From the NCBI RefSeq assembly GCF_017814975.1, contig NZ_JAGIQA010000003.1, positions 124,001 to 188,000 of the forward strand: DNA of 64,000 nucleotides, given 5' to 3'. Below the pieces are notes generated by a model that was not told the origin of the DNA, made no database searches, and saw only the letters and a list, made by a program, of their open reading frames with translations. Positions 25,715 through 33,951 of this stretch are shown here, in pieces. Within the stretch, counting starts at the first letter, position 1. Each line of letters starts with the position of its first letter. This stretch comes from Cupriavidus consociatus. Its GTDB lineage: Bacteria; Pseudomonadota; Gammaproteobacteria; Burkholderiales; Burkholderiaceae. A program made the translations under genes and the position numbers.

Positions 25715-26557
25715 ATGGCAGCAGTACTTGAGCGCGCCCCGCAGGTCTTCAACGACACGGAGCGCACCTCCATCTACCAGCCGGAACAGATGGGGCTGAT
25801 CTATCCCTGCGTTCCGACATTTGCCACGCCCGCCGAAGCGCGGCAGCATCGCAAGGAGCGCCTGGTCGCGGCCTGCCGCGCCTTTGCGCTGGAAGGTTTC
25901 GACTACGGCTTCGCCGGCCACCTGACGGTGCGCGACCCCGAGCATCCGGAGTTGTACTGGACCAACCCGATGGCGGTTCACTTTGCACAGGTGAATATCT
26001 CGAACCTCATCTGCGCCGACCACGAGGGCCGTGTGGTCGAAGGCGACTATGCCATCAATCGCGCCGGCTTCGTGCTGCACGCCGCGGTGCACGAGATGCA
26101 CCAGGACATCGTTGCCATGTGCCACGCGCACACCGAGTACGGCACGGCGTTTGCCTCGCTGGGCAAGGGACTGGACCCGATCACGCAGGACGCAGCGGCC
26201 TTCTACGAGGATCACGTGGTGATCGGCGACGAGGCCGGCAAGGTTGCCGTCGAAGTCAAAGGCGGCCACAAGGTGGCCAACGCCTTCAAGGGCGTCAAGG
26301 CGGCGATTCACCAGAATCACGGCCTGCTCACGGCGAGCCGCCACAGCATTGAAGCGGCGGCCTTCTGGTTCATCGCCCTGGAACGTTGCTGCAAGCAGCA
26401 ACTGATGATCGAGGCGACGGGCATCACGCCCCGCCTGGTAACGCCCGAGCGCGCCCGCTACAGCCGCGAGCACGTCGGCAGCGACTACATCGGCTGGCTG
26501 CATTTCCAGCCGATCTGGGACCACCTGCGCGTGACCCAGCCAGACATGTTCGATTAA
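25715..26557 (+). CDS. class II aldolase/adducin family protein
   Basis: A 280-residue class II aldolase/adducin-fold protein. Visible zinc-site features: GFDYGFAGHLTVRDPEHP, the HTEYGTAFAS segment (CHAHTEYG, two metal histidines) and IHQNHGLLTASRHSIEAAAFW, with another histidine pair. Family members act as sugar-phosphate aldolases/epimerases or on small hydroxy-oxo acids. The long N-terminus (IYPCVPTFATPAEARQHRKE) resembles members found in catabolic clusters. GAGGAG lies six bases upstream of the ATG at 25715. The ACS-family permease follows 124 bases later, suggesting uptake plus cleavage of a carboxylate. Actual substrate unknown. Confidence 0.85.
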   Translation: MAAVLERAPQVFNDTERTSIYQPEQMGLIYPCVPTFATPAEARQHRKERLVAACRAFALEGFDYGFAGHLTVRDPEHPELYWTNPMAVHFAQVNISNLICADHEGRVVEGDYAINRAGFVLHAAVHEMHQDIVAMCHAHTEYGTAFASLGKGLDPITQDAAAFYEDHVVIGDEAGKVAVEVKGGHKVANAFKGVKAAIHQNHGLLTASRHSIEAAAFWFIALERCCKQQLMIEATGITPRLVTPERARYSREHVGSDYIGWLHFQPIWDHLRVTQPDMFD

Positions 26558-26681
26558 GCACCGGCATCGCACGCCGGGTCCGCGTCCGCGCGGACTCGGC
26601 AACCGGCCCCAACCCACCGTGGCGCAATGCCAGGGCCGGCTTCCCTCCAGATCGATAAATACAGCCCCAAGGAGACACCCC

Positions 26682-28001
26682 ATGCAAACCACAACCACCG
26701 TGGTGACGCCTTACGTCGCCACCGAATCGGCTACCTATGCAAAGGTCATGTGGCGGTTATTGCCGTTCCTGTTCCTCTGCTATATGTGCGCGTACCTTGA
26801 CCGCATCAATGTCGGCTACGCCAAGCTGCAGATGATGCAGGACCTTGGCCTAAGCGACGCGATCTATGGGCTTGGGGCGGGCATCTTCTTTGTCGGCTAC
26901 CTTCTGTTCGAAGTGCCCAGCAACCTGATCCTGCTGCGCGTGGGCGCGCGACGCTGGATCGCACGCATCATGGTGACCTGGGGCCTGATCTCCGCGGCCA
27001 TGATGTTCGTGAAGAGCCCGACAAGCTTCTACATCATGCGCTTCCTGCTAGGCGTGGCGGAAGCGGGCTTCATCCCGGCAATTCTGCTTTACCTGACCTA
27101 CTGGTTTCCGGCATCGCGCCGAAGCAAGGTCACCGCGCTGTTTCTGACCGGCATTCCGATGTCCGGCGTCATCGGCGGCCCGCTGTCTGGCTGGATCATG
27201 AGCGCCATGCACGGCTCGCACGGCATGGCTGGATGGCAATGGCTCTTCTTGCTCGAGGGTATTCCCACGGTGCTCGTCGGCGTCATGGCCTACTTCTACC
27301 TGGATGACAAGGTCGCGGATGCCAGATGGCTCAGTGCCGAGCAGCGCACGATGATCGAGAAGAACCTTGCAGCGGAAAGCAAAGGGCATGCGCTGCATTC
27401 CATACGGGACGGCCTGACCAACCCCCGCATCCTGCTGCTCAGCCTGATCTATTTCTTCTTCACCATGGGGCTATATGGGGTGAGCTTCTGGCTGCCGACC
27501 ATCGTCAAGGCCAGTGGCGTCTCGGATCCCCTCGACATTGGCTTGCTATCCGCAATTCCTTATGCCGCGGCGACCGCCGCGATGATTCTGGTCGGCCAAA
27601 GTTCGGATACCCGCGGTGAGCGTCGCTGGCATCTGGCCCTGCCCGGGGCAATCGGTGCGCTCGGCCTGTGCGTCAGTGTGGCATACGCAACCAATACGGC
27701 CGTGGCAATGCTGGCACTGACGATCGGCACGATGGGGATCATGACCACCATCTCGCAGTTCTGGACGCTGCCCCCGGCGATTCTCGGCGGCGCGGCCGCT
27801 GCAGCGGGTATCGCGCTGGCGAATTCCGTGGGCAGCATCTCCGGTGTCATCAGCCCCTACCTTATCGGCTGGGTGCAAACGAACACCGGCACGACGGGCA
27901 ACGGCGTGCTGGTACTGGCTGGAAGCCTGGTGATCGGCGGCCTGCTGGTGTTCACGGTGCCCGCGCGCCTCGTAAATATCGGCAGGCGGGACAACCGGTA
28001 A
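26682..28001 (+). CDS. MFS transporter, anion:cation symporter (ACS) family
   Basis: A 439-residue, 12-segment permease. The ACS-family start is clear: PFLFLCYMCAYLDRINVGYAK in TM1, then LGAGIFFVGYLLFEVPSNLI. The loop 2-3 segment RVGARRWIARIMVTWG and AGFIPAILLYLTYWFP follow. Members import organic anions such as phthalate, 4-hydroxyphenylacetate, glucarate or tartrate. AAGGAG is eight bases before the ATG at 26682. It sits after the aldolase gene and convergent with the GntR gene. Its substrate is probably that of the adjacent catabolic genes (inference). Confidence 0.9.
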   Translation: MQTTTTVVTPYVATESATYAKVMWRLLPFLFLCYMCAYLDRINVGYAKLQMMQDLGLSDAIYGLGAGIFFVGYLLFEVPSNLILLRVGARRWIARIMVTWGLISAAMMFVKSPTSFYIMRFLLGVAEAGFIPAILLYLTYWFPASRRSKVTALFLTGIPMSGVIGGPLSGWIMSAMHGSHGMAGWQWLFLLEGIPTVLVGVMAYFYLDDKVADARWLSAEQRTMIEKNLAAESKGHALHSIRDGLTNPRILLLSLIYFFFTMGLYGVSFWLPTIVKASGVSDPLDIGLLSAIPYAAATAAMILVGQSSDTRGERRWHLALPGAIGALGLCVSVAYATNTAVAMLALTIGTMGIMTTISQFWTLPPAILGGAAAAAGIALANSVGSISGVISPYLIGWVQTNTGTTGNGVLVLAGSLVIGGLLVFTVPARLVNIGRRDNR

Positions 28002-28018
28002 CGCTGGCGCCCCCCTGA

Positions 28019-28702
28019 CTATGCCGTCTGGCGCGTGTCGCCCAGATACTCGTCCAGGCGGCTGGCCAGGTTTTCCCTGGCGCGGGTGGTGTGCAGATCA
28101 GTCAGTTCGGCGGCACGGGCGGGATCGCCCGCGGCAATGGCCTCCGCAATCGCTTCGTGTTCGTCCCAGATGGTTTTGCGTTGCTGCGCCGAGGATTGCA
28201 GAACGGCTCCCATGGCCCGCCGCAGATGCACCCAGTAGTTCTGGGCGCTCTGCTCCAGGAATGGATTGCCTGCCGCGCGGTAAATGGCGTGATGGAAGGC
28301 CATATCCGCATCGATCATGGCTTTCACATCCTTGCCCTGCGCCGCGCGACGGCCGTTCGCAATGATTTTTGGATCGACCTTGAAATGCCGCTGTGCCGCC
28401 AGCCGCGCAGCCAGCGCGTCCAGCGAACCGCGGATTTCATACAGATGCCCGATCGAGACCGCGTCGAGCGGCGTGACCAGTACCCCGCGGCCAGGCGCGT
28501 CCTGAACGAAACCATCCTTCTTGAGGATCCTCAGCGCCTGGATGACCGGGGAACGCGACACCTGCATCTGCTCGGCGATTTCCTCTTGCGTGAGGCGGGT
28601 TCCGGGTGCCAGCGTGCCATCGCTGATGGCATCAAGAAGCATCTTGTACACCTCATCCACAAAGTCGGGACGGGATTGAATCTTTGGAAAAGTGGTTGCC
28701 AT
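28019..28702 (-). CDS. GntR-family regulator (FadR/FCD subfamily)
   Basis: A 227-residue GntR protein: winged HTH at about residues 10-75 (PGTRLTQEEIAEQMQVSRSP, then RILKKDGFVQDAPGRGVLVTP). The all-helical FCD ligand domain covers about 85-215, with the metal-binding-type D...H...H pattern (MIDADMAFHHAIYRAAGNPFLEQ, then HEAIAEAIAAGD). It is predicted to bind a carboxylate and release DNA. It is divergent from the reductoisomerase/oxygenase genes; palindromes sharing an ACTCTG-type core occur before its own gene (28716), before the reductoisomerase (28821) and before the oxygenase (29959). It is therefore the likely repressor of all three. Confidence 0.9.
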   Translation of the reverse strand: MATTFPKIQSRPDFVDEVYKMLLDAISDGTLAPGTRLTQEEIAEQMQVSRSPVIQALRILKKDGFVQDAPGRGVLVTPLDAVSIGHLYEIRGSLDALAARLAAQRHFKVDPKIIANGRRAAQGKDVKAMIDADMAFHHAIYRAAGNPFLEQSAQNYWVHLRRAMGAVLQSSAQQRKTIWDEHEAIAEAIAAGDPARAAELTDLHTTRARENLASRLDEYLGDTRQTA

Positions 28703-28715
28703 GGCATTGCCCTTT

Positions 28716-28733
28716 GCACTCTGTATTCAGTGC
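28716..28733. promoter_or_regulatory. candidate GntR operator at its own promoter
   Basis: GCACT (28716-28720) and AGTGC (28729-28733) flank a core CTGTATTC. The left part ACTCTGTAT is identical to the left half of the operator at 29959. It lies 14 bases upstream of the GntR start, suggesting autorepression. It is less symmetric than the other two sites. Confidence 0.5.
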
Positions 28734-28791
28734 ATTCTGGTTGAACGGCGCTCTCCATGCAATGCCATCGTGCTGGCTTCCAACAACCTCC

Positions 28792-28821
28792 TTGACTTTG
28801 CGAAGCCTTGGCACCAACAAT
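28792..28821 (+). promoter_or_regulatory. sigma-70-like promoter of the reductoisomerase gene
   Basis: TTGACT (28792-28797) and AACAAT (28816-28821) are separated by 18 bases. The -10 element touches the first base of the GntR palindrome, so the transcription start would fall inside the operator. That geometry fits repression. Confidence 0.45.
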
Positions 28822-28846
28822 CTGAACTCTGAATACAGAGTTCAGA
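28821..28846. promoter_or_regulatory. GntR operator upstream of the ilvC-like gene
   Basis: Perfect 11-bp inverted repeat: TCTGAACTCTG (28821-28831) and CAGAGTTCAGA (28836-28846) around AATA. It is 34 bases before the reductoisomerase start. The inner 18 bases differ from the 29959 site only at the centre. Confidence 0.75.
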
Positions 28847-28879
28847 TTTCAAAGTATAGTAATCGACAGGAACAGACCC

Positions 28880-29896
28880 ATGAACGTTTTCTACGAGAAA
28901 GATGCTGATATGTCACTTCTGCGCGATCAACAGGTCGCCGTGATCGGATATGGCTCCCAGGGCCATGCCCATGCCCTGAACCTGAAGGACAGCGGCATCA
29001 ACGTTGTGGTCGGGCTGCGCGAGGGGGGCGAGTCCTGGAGAAAAGCAGCCTCTGCAGGCCTGCAGGTCGCCACGATGGAGAAAGCGGCCGCCGCCGCTGA
29101 CCTTGTCATTCTTCTCATCCCCGACGAGACCATTGGCAAGGTCTATCGGGAGGTCATCGAGCCGGCCATGCGCCCTGGCGCCACGCTGGCATTCGCGCAC
29201 GGCTTCAACATCCACTATGGGCAGGTGATACCGCGCACGGACCTCGATGTCGTCATGATCGCGCCCAAGGCGCCGGGTCACACGGTACGCGCGACATACG
29301 CGGAAGGCGGCGGCGTCCCGGGCCTGATCGCCGTCGCGCAAGACCGCTCCGGCCGCGCGCGGGATATCGCTCTGGCCTATGCCGCGGCCATCGGCTGCGG
29401 GCGTTCTGGCGTAATCGAAACCAATTTCCGGGAGGAGACCGAGACCGATCTCTTCGGTGAACAGGCGGTGCTGTGCGGCGGTACGGTGGAGTTGATCAAG
29501 GCCGGATTCGATACGCTGGTAGAAGCGGGCTATGCCCCGGAGATGGCCTACTTCGAGTGCCTGCACGAACTCAAGCTGATCGTCGACCTGATCTACGAAG
29601 GCGGCATCGGCACGATGAACTACGGCATTTCCAACAACGCCGAGTTTGGTGAATACCTGACCGGCCCGCGCATCGTCACCGATGACACCCGTGCCGCCAT
29701 GAAGGCCGTGCTCGCATCAATTCAATCGGGCGAGTACGCAAAATCATTCATCCTCGAGAGCCACGCCGGAGGCCCGACTCTGCAATCCCGCCGGCGGCTG
29801 ACGGCAGCGCATCCGATCGAGGTCGTTGGCGAAAAGCTGCGCGAGATGATGCCGTGGATTCGCAAGTCTGCCATGGTCGACAAAGCCAGGAACTGA
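28880..29896 (+). CDS. class I ketol-acid reductoisomerase paralogue in a catabolic cluster
   Basis: A 338-residue NADPH-dependent ketol-acid reductoisomerase (IlvC family), class I length. Features in order: [10 protein letters not shown] start, nucleotide-binding [20 protein letters not shown], cofactor-specificity loop [25 protein letters not shown], metal-binding [16 protein letters not shown], and [18 protein letters not shown] with a further glutamate. IlvC normally converts acetohydroxy acids in branched-chain amino acid synthesis. Here it is not next to ilvBN but between a GntR regulator and a Rieske oxygenase. All key residues appear intact, so it is probably active. A specialised substrate is an inference from context; an ordinary second ilvC remains possible. 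Confidence 0.9.
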   Translation: MNVFYEKDADMSLLRDQQVAVIGYGSQGHAHALNLKDSGINVVVGLREGGESWRKAASAGLQVATMEKAAAAADLVILLIPDETIGKVYREVIEPAMRPGATLAFAHGFNIHYGQVIPRTDLDVVMIAPKAPGHTVRATYAEGGGVPGLIAVAQDRSGRARDIALAYAAAIGCGRSGVIETNFREETETDLFGEQAVLCGGTVELIKAGFDTLVEAGYAPEMAYFECLHELKLIVDLIYEGGIGTMNYGISNNAEFGEYLTGPRIVTDDTRAAMKAVLASIQSGEYAKSFILESHAGGPTLQSRRRLTAAHPIEVVGEKLREMMPWIRKSAMVDKARN

Positions 29897-29958
29897 TCAC
29901 TCAATAAGGGCCCCGGTTCAACGTATACCCCAACTTACACGGCGAAACCACGCCACTA

Positions 29959-29976
29959 AACTCTGTATACAGAGTT
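29959..29976. promoter_or_regulatory. GntR operator upstream of the Rieske oxygenase gene
   Basis: An 18-bp perfect palindrome made of AACTCTGTA and its complement TACAGAGTT, 47 bases before the oxygenase start. It shares the ACTCTG/CAGAGT arms with the 28821 site. Its presence indicates the oxygenase has its own promoter in addition to any read-through from the reductoisomerase gene. Confidence 0.75.
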
Positions 29977-30023
29977 CAGAACTCAGTAGTCAAAGATAGT
30001 CCGAAACCCACAGGAGACTTACC

Positions 30024-31580
30024 ATGCCCACCACACCTTTCGACAAGCATGACGCCGGCAAGACCACGGGAGGCAATGCCGCCAACACCCCCGTCGTCAA
30101 GAAGCTGATCCCCTTCGGCGGCTACTACACCAACCGTGTGCCCGACCACGACCCGGAACTGACCGAAACCGGCCCCGGGACACCGATGGGCGAATACATG
30201 CGCCGCTTCTGGCATCCGGTCTGCATGTCGATGGAGCTGACCGACACGCCGCGCTTCCTGAAGATCCTCAACGAGGAACTGGTCGCATTCCGCGACGGCA
30301 GCGGCCGCGTGGGCTTGCTGCATGCGCATTGCTGCCATCGCGGCGCATCGCTCGAATATGGCGCGATCCAGGAACGCGGCATCAAGTGCTGCTACCACGG
30401 CATGGTGTTCGATGTCGACGGCGCCTGCCTGCATGTGCCCTTCCCCGAAGGCGAGGAGAAGGAAGCGGAGAAATACGCCTGCTCGATCCGCCAGGGCGCG
30501 TACAAGGCCATCGAGCGCAACGGCCTGGTGTTCGCTTACATGGGTCCGCCCGAAGAAGAGCCGCCGTTCCCGGAGTGGGAGCAGGACTTCACGGTGCTGC
30601 CGACGGATGAGCTGGTGGCCTACAGCAACTTCCAGCACTGCAACTGGCTCCAGGTGCAGGACAACGCCGCCGACAACTTCCACCCGACCGCGCTGCACGC
30701 CGCGAAGAACGTGGTGGGTGGCAAGTTCCAGAGCACGACCTTCGACGAGGTCGGCGCCGCATCGATGGAAGTCGCGCCCGACATGCAGTTCATTCCCGTC
30801 CACGGCGGCCGCGGCCTGGCCTGCGCCGGCGCGCGCCGCGTGGACAAGGACAAGATGTTCCTGCGCATCCAGCACCAGGTGCTGCCCAATCTCAGCCTGC
30901 ACGCGTACACATCGGAGGACGGCTCGCAGAAGAAGCTGTTCAGCCGGTTCCACATCATCCGCTGGACGGTGCCCGTCGACGACGAGAACAGCAAGATGAT
31001 CGGCTGGCGCGTGATGGGGCCTGGCATCGACACGCGCGGCGTGGGCGACAAACGCCTGGTCGGCTACGAGAGCATCGACTTTCTTGACGGCCAGGTCGCG
31101 ATGCGCCGCCCTGAACGCTTCGGCAAGTACACGCTCGAGGACATGCCGCCGATTCCGTCGAACCACCGCGAACGCGAGAACTACAAGAATGCGCAGTATG
31201 CCCCGGGCGACTATGAAGCCATCATCAGCCAGCGTCCGATCGCGGTGCATTCCCTGGAAAATCCGACCAAGTTCGACGCTGGCCTGTTTGCCTTCCGCAA
31301 GATGCTGCGCGATGCCGTGCGCGGCAACAACGCCGCCGCCGCGGCCCAGGGCTTTGCGGAATGGCTGCGAGCGGTCAACGGCGCCCCGAACAGCTACTGC
31401 TCGGGCAACGTCTTCGAGCTGCCTCAGGCCGACACGATGGAGCAAGAGGTCGCCAACCGGCGCCTGCTGGCGCGCAAGGCGGTCGCCATCCTGACCGAGG
31501 CCGACAGTCTCAAAGGCGAGGCTCGCGCGGCGTTCGTCAAGGCGAAGTTCGATGAACTGGAGCAAAGCCTCAAGGCTTGA
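30024..31580 (+). CDS. Rieske non-heme iron ring-hydroxylating oxygenase, large subunit
   Basis: A 518-residue oxygenase of the phthalate-dioxygenase-like group. The Rieske ligands fit C-x-H-x16-C-x2-H exactly (Cys103, His105, Cys122, His125; HCCHRGASL and CCYHG). The mononuclear iron site is D-x2-H-x4-H at Asp217, His220, His225 (DNFHPTALH). It should accept electrons from the reductase encoded next and hydroxylate or demethylate an aromatic or related acid. It is longer than the ~430-residue norm, with ~80 extra C-terminal residues (FAEWLRAVNG to KAKFDELEQSLKA). No small subunit is visible, as in group I enzymes. The GntR operator lies just upstream and the start is preceded by AGGAG. Confidence 0.93.
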   Translation: MPTTPFDKHDAGKTTGGNAANTPVVKKLIPFGGYYTNRVPDHDPELTETGPGTPMGEYMRRFWHPVCMSMELTDTPRFLKILNEELVAFRDGSGRVGLLHAHCCHRGASLEYGAIQERGIKCCYHGMVFDVDGACLHVPFPEGEEKEAEKYACSIRQGAYKAIERNGLVFAYMGPPEEEPPFPEWEQDFTVLPTDELVAYSNFQHCNWLQVQDNAADNFHPTALHAAKNVVGGKFQSTTFDEVGAASMEVAPDMQFIPVHGGRGLACAGARRVDKDKMFLRIQHQVLPNLSLHAYTSEDGSQKKLFSRFHIIRWTVPVDDENSKMIGWRVMGPGIDTRGVGDKRLVGYESIDFLDGQVAMRRPERFGKYTLEDMPPIPSNHRERENYKNAQYAPGDYEAIISQRPIAVHSLENPTKFDAGLFAFRKMLRDAVRGNNAAAAAQGFAEWLRAVNGAPNSYCSGNVFELPQADTMEQEVANRRLLARKAVAILTEADSLKGEARAAFVKAKFDELEQSLKA

Positions 31581-31600
31581 ACGAGCCGTTGACTGAAATC

Positions 31601-31625
31601 GCCGGGCGGCACTGAACCGCCCGGC
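31601..31625 (+). promoter_or_regulatory. intercistronic hairpin between oxygenase and reductase
   Basis: GCCGGGCGG (31601-31609) and CCGCCCGGC (31617-31625) form a perfect 9-bp stem with a 7-base loop, 20 bases after the oxygenase stop and 28 before the reductase start. No T tract follows. It may act as a partial terminator or mRNA-end stabiliser that lowers reductase relative to oxygenase. Confidence 0.6.
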
Positions 31626-31653
31626 AGGTGTACCTGGAGACTTGAGGTTCCAC

Positions 31654-32646
31654 ATGAACGCCCCCACCAATGAGCGCGAAGCGCTGACCCACCTTGAACT
31701 GGTCCTCCGGCAGGTTCGCATGGAAGCCGCCGGGATCAATTCTTTCGAGTTCGTTGATCCCGACGGGAACGAGCTGCCCGCCTTCACACCCGGCGCTCAC
31801 ATCGATGTTCACATCGCCCCGGGTGTCATCCGGCAATACTCGCTGTGCAACAGTCCTGAAGAACGCCATCGCTATGTCGTGGCTGTCCTGCGCGATGAGT
31901 CTGGACGCGGCGGATCCCGCGGAATGCACGAAACCCTGCGTGTTCCCAACCGGGTCAGGGTGGGCGTGCCTCGCAACAATTTCCCGCTCGCCGAGGGCGC
32001 AAGGAAGGTCATCCTGATCGCCGGTGGCATCGGTGTCACCCCGCTTAAAGCCATGGTTCACCAGCTCGAGGCCGAGTGCAGGGATTATGCGTTGCACTAT
32101 TGCGCCAAAGGCCCCGAGTACGCCGCCTTTGAAGCCGAGCTGCGGGGCATGGCGAGGACTGGCACGGTCCAATGCCACTTTGACGGTGGCAATCCAAAGA
32201 ACGGTCTGGATATTGCGAAGCTGCTCGAACACCCAGAGCCCGATACCCATGTCTACTATTGTGGGCCCGGCGGCTTTATGGAGGCCTGCAAGCAGGCTGC
32301 GGCGCACTGGCCGCCGGCTTCCGTACATTGCGAACACTTCAAGGCCCCGGTGCAAAAGGCGCCCAGTGAAGGCAGTCCTCCCATGGAAGGCTATGCAGTC
32401 GAACTGGCTCGCTCGGGCCTGACGCTGACTGTCGCACCGGACCAGAACCTGGCCGAAGTTCTCCAGCAAGCCGGTGCGCCCGTAGAGACTTCGTGCCAAT
32501 CCGGCCTGTGTGGCACTTGCAAGGTGCGGCATCTTTCAGGTGAAGTCGACCACCAGGACTTCATCCTGGATGATGGCGAGCGTGAAAGCTTTATGACGCC
32601 ATGCGTGTCACGAGGTTGCGGCGGCACCCTTGTCCTGGATCTGTAG
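31654..32646 (+). CDS. phthalate-dioxygenase-reductase-type FMN/2Fe-2S oxidoreductase
   Basis: A 330-residue three-domain electron-transfer protein. The FMN-binding domain has R60-Q-Y-S63 and GGSRGMHETLRV. The NAD(P)H-binding domain has LIAGGIGVTPLKAM (about 121-134) and YYCGPGGFME. The C-terminal plant-type 2Fe-2S ferredoxin domain has Cys281, Cys286, Cys289 and Cys317 (SCQSGLCGTC). This FMN-NAD-ferredoxin order is that of phthalate dioxygenase reductase. It passes electrons from NADH to the preceding oxygenase. The ATG at 31654 is preferred to an in-frame TTG four codons upstream. End of the oxygenase transcription unit. Confidence 0.93.
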   Translation: MNAPTNEREALTHLELVLRQVRMEAAGINSFEFVDPDGNELPAFTPGAHIDVHIAPGVIRQYSLCNSPEERHRYVVAVLRDESGRGGSRGMHETLRVPNRVRVGVPRNNFPLAEGARKVILIAGGIGVTPLKAMVHQLEAECRDYALHYCAKGPEYAAFEAELRGMARTGTVQCHFDGGNPKNGLDIAKLLEHPEPDTHVYYCGPGGFMEACKQAAAHWPPASVHCEHFKAPVQKAPSEGSPPMEGYAVELARSGLTLTVAPDQNLAEVLQQAGAPVETSCQSGLCGTCKVRHLSGEVDHQDFILDDGERESFMTPCVSRGCGGTLVLDL

Positions 32647-32668
32647 TCATGTTCGACGGAGCCCGGCC

Positions 32669-32806
32669 ATGCGAAGCGACAGCAGCACATTCGCACTTGT
32701 TCTTCTTTTCTGTGGCCTGGCTTCCGCGGCCGCACCCGTGGTGGCCCCCGCACTTGCACGTGCCGCCAATTCGGCTTCCGCGTTAACCCTGATAAGAAAT
32801 CCGTGA
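32669..32806 (+). CDS. possible 45-aa signal-peptide-like ORF
   Basis: A short frame coding MRSDSSTFALVLLFCGLASA and about 25 alanine-rich residues, which looks like a signal peptide with almost no mature part. It has no good ribosome binding site (GGAGCCC nine bases upstream is weak). It could be the remaining 5' end of an exported protein gene, a tiny membrane peptide or chance. Confidence 0.2.
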   Translation: MRSDSSTFALVLLFCGLASAAAPVVAPALARAANSASALTLIRNP

Positions 32807-32850
32807 CTTTGACAGTTTGCTGACAGCCTTCCCCTCCTAGAATCTGGGCC

Positions 32851-32867
32851 CTGATCAGCTGGATCAG
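32851..32867. promoter_or_regulatory. inverted repeat in the leader of the isocitrate-dehydrogenase-like gene
   Basis: CTGATC (32851-32856) and GATCAG (32862-32867) around AGCTG. It sits eight bases after a TAGAAT (-10-like, 32838-32843), so it would overlap the transcription start of the gene at 32911. Candidate operator; no regulator gene is adjacent. Confidence 0.35.
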
Positions 32868-32910
32868 GCGACGCCGGCCAGCGACTCTCACTCTACGACA
32901 GGAGATGCAA

Positions 32911-33951
32911 ATGGAAGACGGTGCACGCGAACGGATCCCGGCCACGCTGATCCCCGGTGACGGGATCGGTCCCGAAGTAGTGGACGCCACCGTCAGGGTA
33001 CTGGACGCGCTCGGTGCCCCGTTCGCCTGGGACATCCGGCGCGCAGGCATGGCCGGCGTCGAATACAGCGGCGAGCCCATGCCGGAAGACACGCTCGACA
33101 GCATCCGCCGCACCGGCCTTGCGCTGAAGGGGCCGCTGACCACCCCGGTGGGCGGTGGCTTCCGCTCAGTCAATGTGCGCCTGCGCGAAGCGTTCAACCT
33201 TTACGCCAATGTGCGCCCGGTGCGAACGATCGTCCCCGGCCGCTTCGACAACATCGACCTGGTGCTGGTGCGCGAGAACGTCGGCGGCTTCTACGTGGCG
33301 CACGACTACTACATCCCGGTCGGCGACGACCCGCATGCGGTGGCGGTGTCCACGGGCACCAACACGCGCGACGCCTGCCGCCGCATTGCCCGCTTTGCGT
33401 TCGAGTACGCCGTCACGAACGGCCGCAAGAAGATCACGGTAGTGCACAAGGCCAATATCCTGAAGGCGCTCACCGGCATCTTCCTGGAAGCGGCGCGGGA
33501 AGTCGCCAGCGACTACGCCGGCCGCGTCGAGATGGACGACATCATCGTAGACGCCTGCGCGATGCAGCTGGTGCTCAATCCGTGGCGCTTCGACATGCTG
33601 CTCTGTACCAACCTGTTCGGCGACATCCTGTCGGACCAGATCGCCGGCCTGGTAGGCGGGCTCGGCATGGCACCGGGCGCCAACATCGGCGACGACGTGG
33701 CGATCTTCGAAGCAGTCCACGGCTCGGCACCCGACATCGCGGGCAAGGGCATTGCCAACCCGATCTCGCTGATGCTGGCGGCGGGGCTGATGCTTGACCA
33801 CGTCGGACGCCAGGACCTTGCCACGCGGCTGCGCTCGGCCATCGAGCTCACCGTCAGGGAAGACCAGGTGAAGACCGGCGACCTGCATGGCTCGGCATCT
33901 ACGCTGCAGTTCGCGGACGCGGTAGTGAAACGCATCGCTTCCGCCGGCTGA
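32911..33951 (+). CDS. isocitrate/isopropylmalate-type dehydrogenase
   Basis: A 346-residue beta-decarboxylating dehydrogenase. Motifs: LIPGDGIGPEVVDATVRVL, substrate-binding SVNVRLREAFNLYANVRPVR (the S-x-N-x2-LR-x4-LYAN-x-RP form found in isocitrate rather than isopropylmalate dehydrogenases), the VVHKANILK lysine, and the metal/cofactor site CTNLFGDILSDQIAGLVGGL with EAVHGSAPDIAGKGIANP. The cofactor loop suggests NAD. GGAG lies six bases before the ATG at 32911; an ATG at 32905 has no space for a binding site. The citrate transporter follows 221 bases downstream, consistent with citrate/isocitrate use. Homoisocitrate or tartrate as substrate cannot be excluded. Confidence 0.85.
   Translation: MEDGARERIPATLIPGDGIGPEVVDATVRVLDALGAPFAWDIRRAGMAGVEYSGEPMPEDTLDSIRRTGLALKGPLTTPVGGGFRSVNVRLREAFNLYANVRPVRTIVPGRFDNIDLVLVRENVGGFYVAHDYYIPVGDDPHAVAVSTGTNTRDACRRIARFAFEYAVTNGRKKITVVHKANILKALTGIFLEAAREVASDYAGRVEMDDIIVDACAMQLVLNPWRFDMLLCTNLFGDILSDQIAGLVGGLGMAPGANIGDDVAIFEAVHGSAPDIAGKGIANPISLMLAAGLMLDHVGRQDLATRLRSAIELTVREDQVKTGDLHGSASTLQFADAVVKRIASAG

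Noticed and set aside
29976-31787. 603-codon minus-strand frame opposite the Rieske oxygenase
   Set aside because: Shadow; the Rieske and iron ligands are all on the plus strand.
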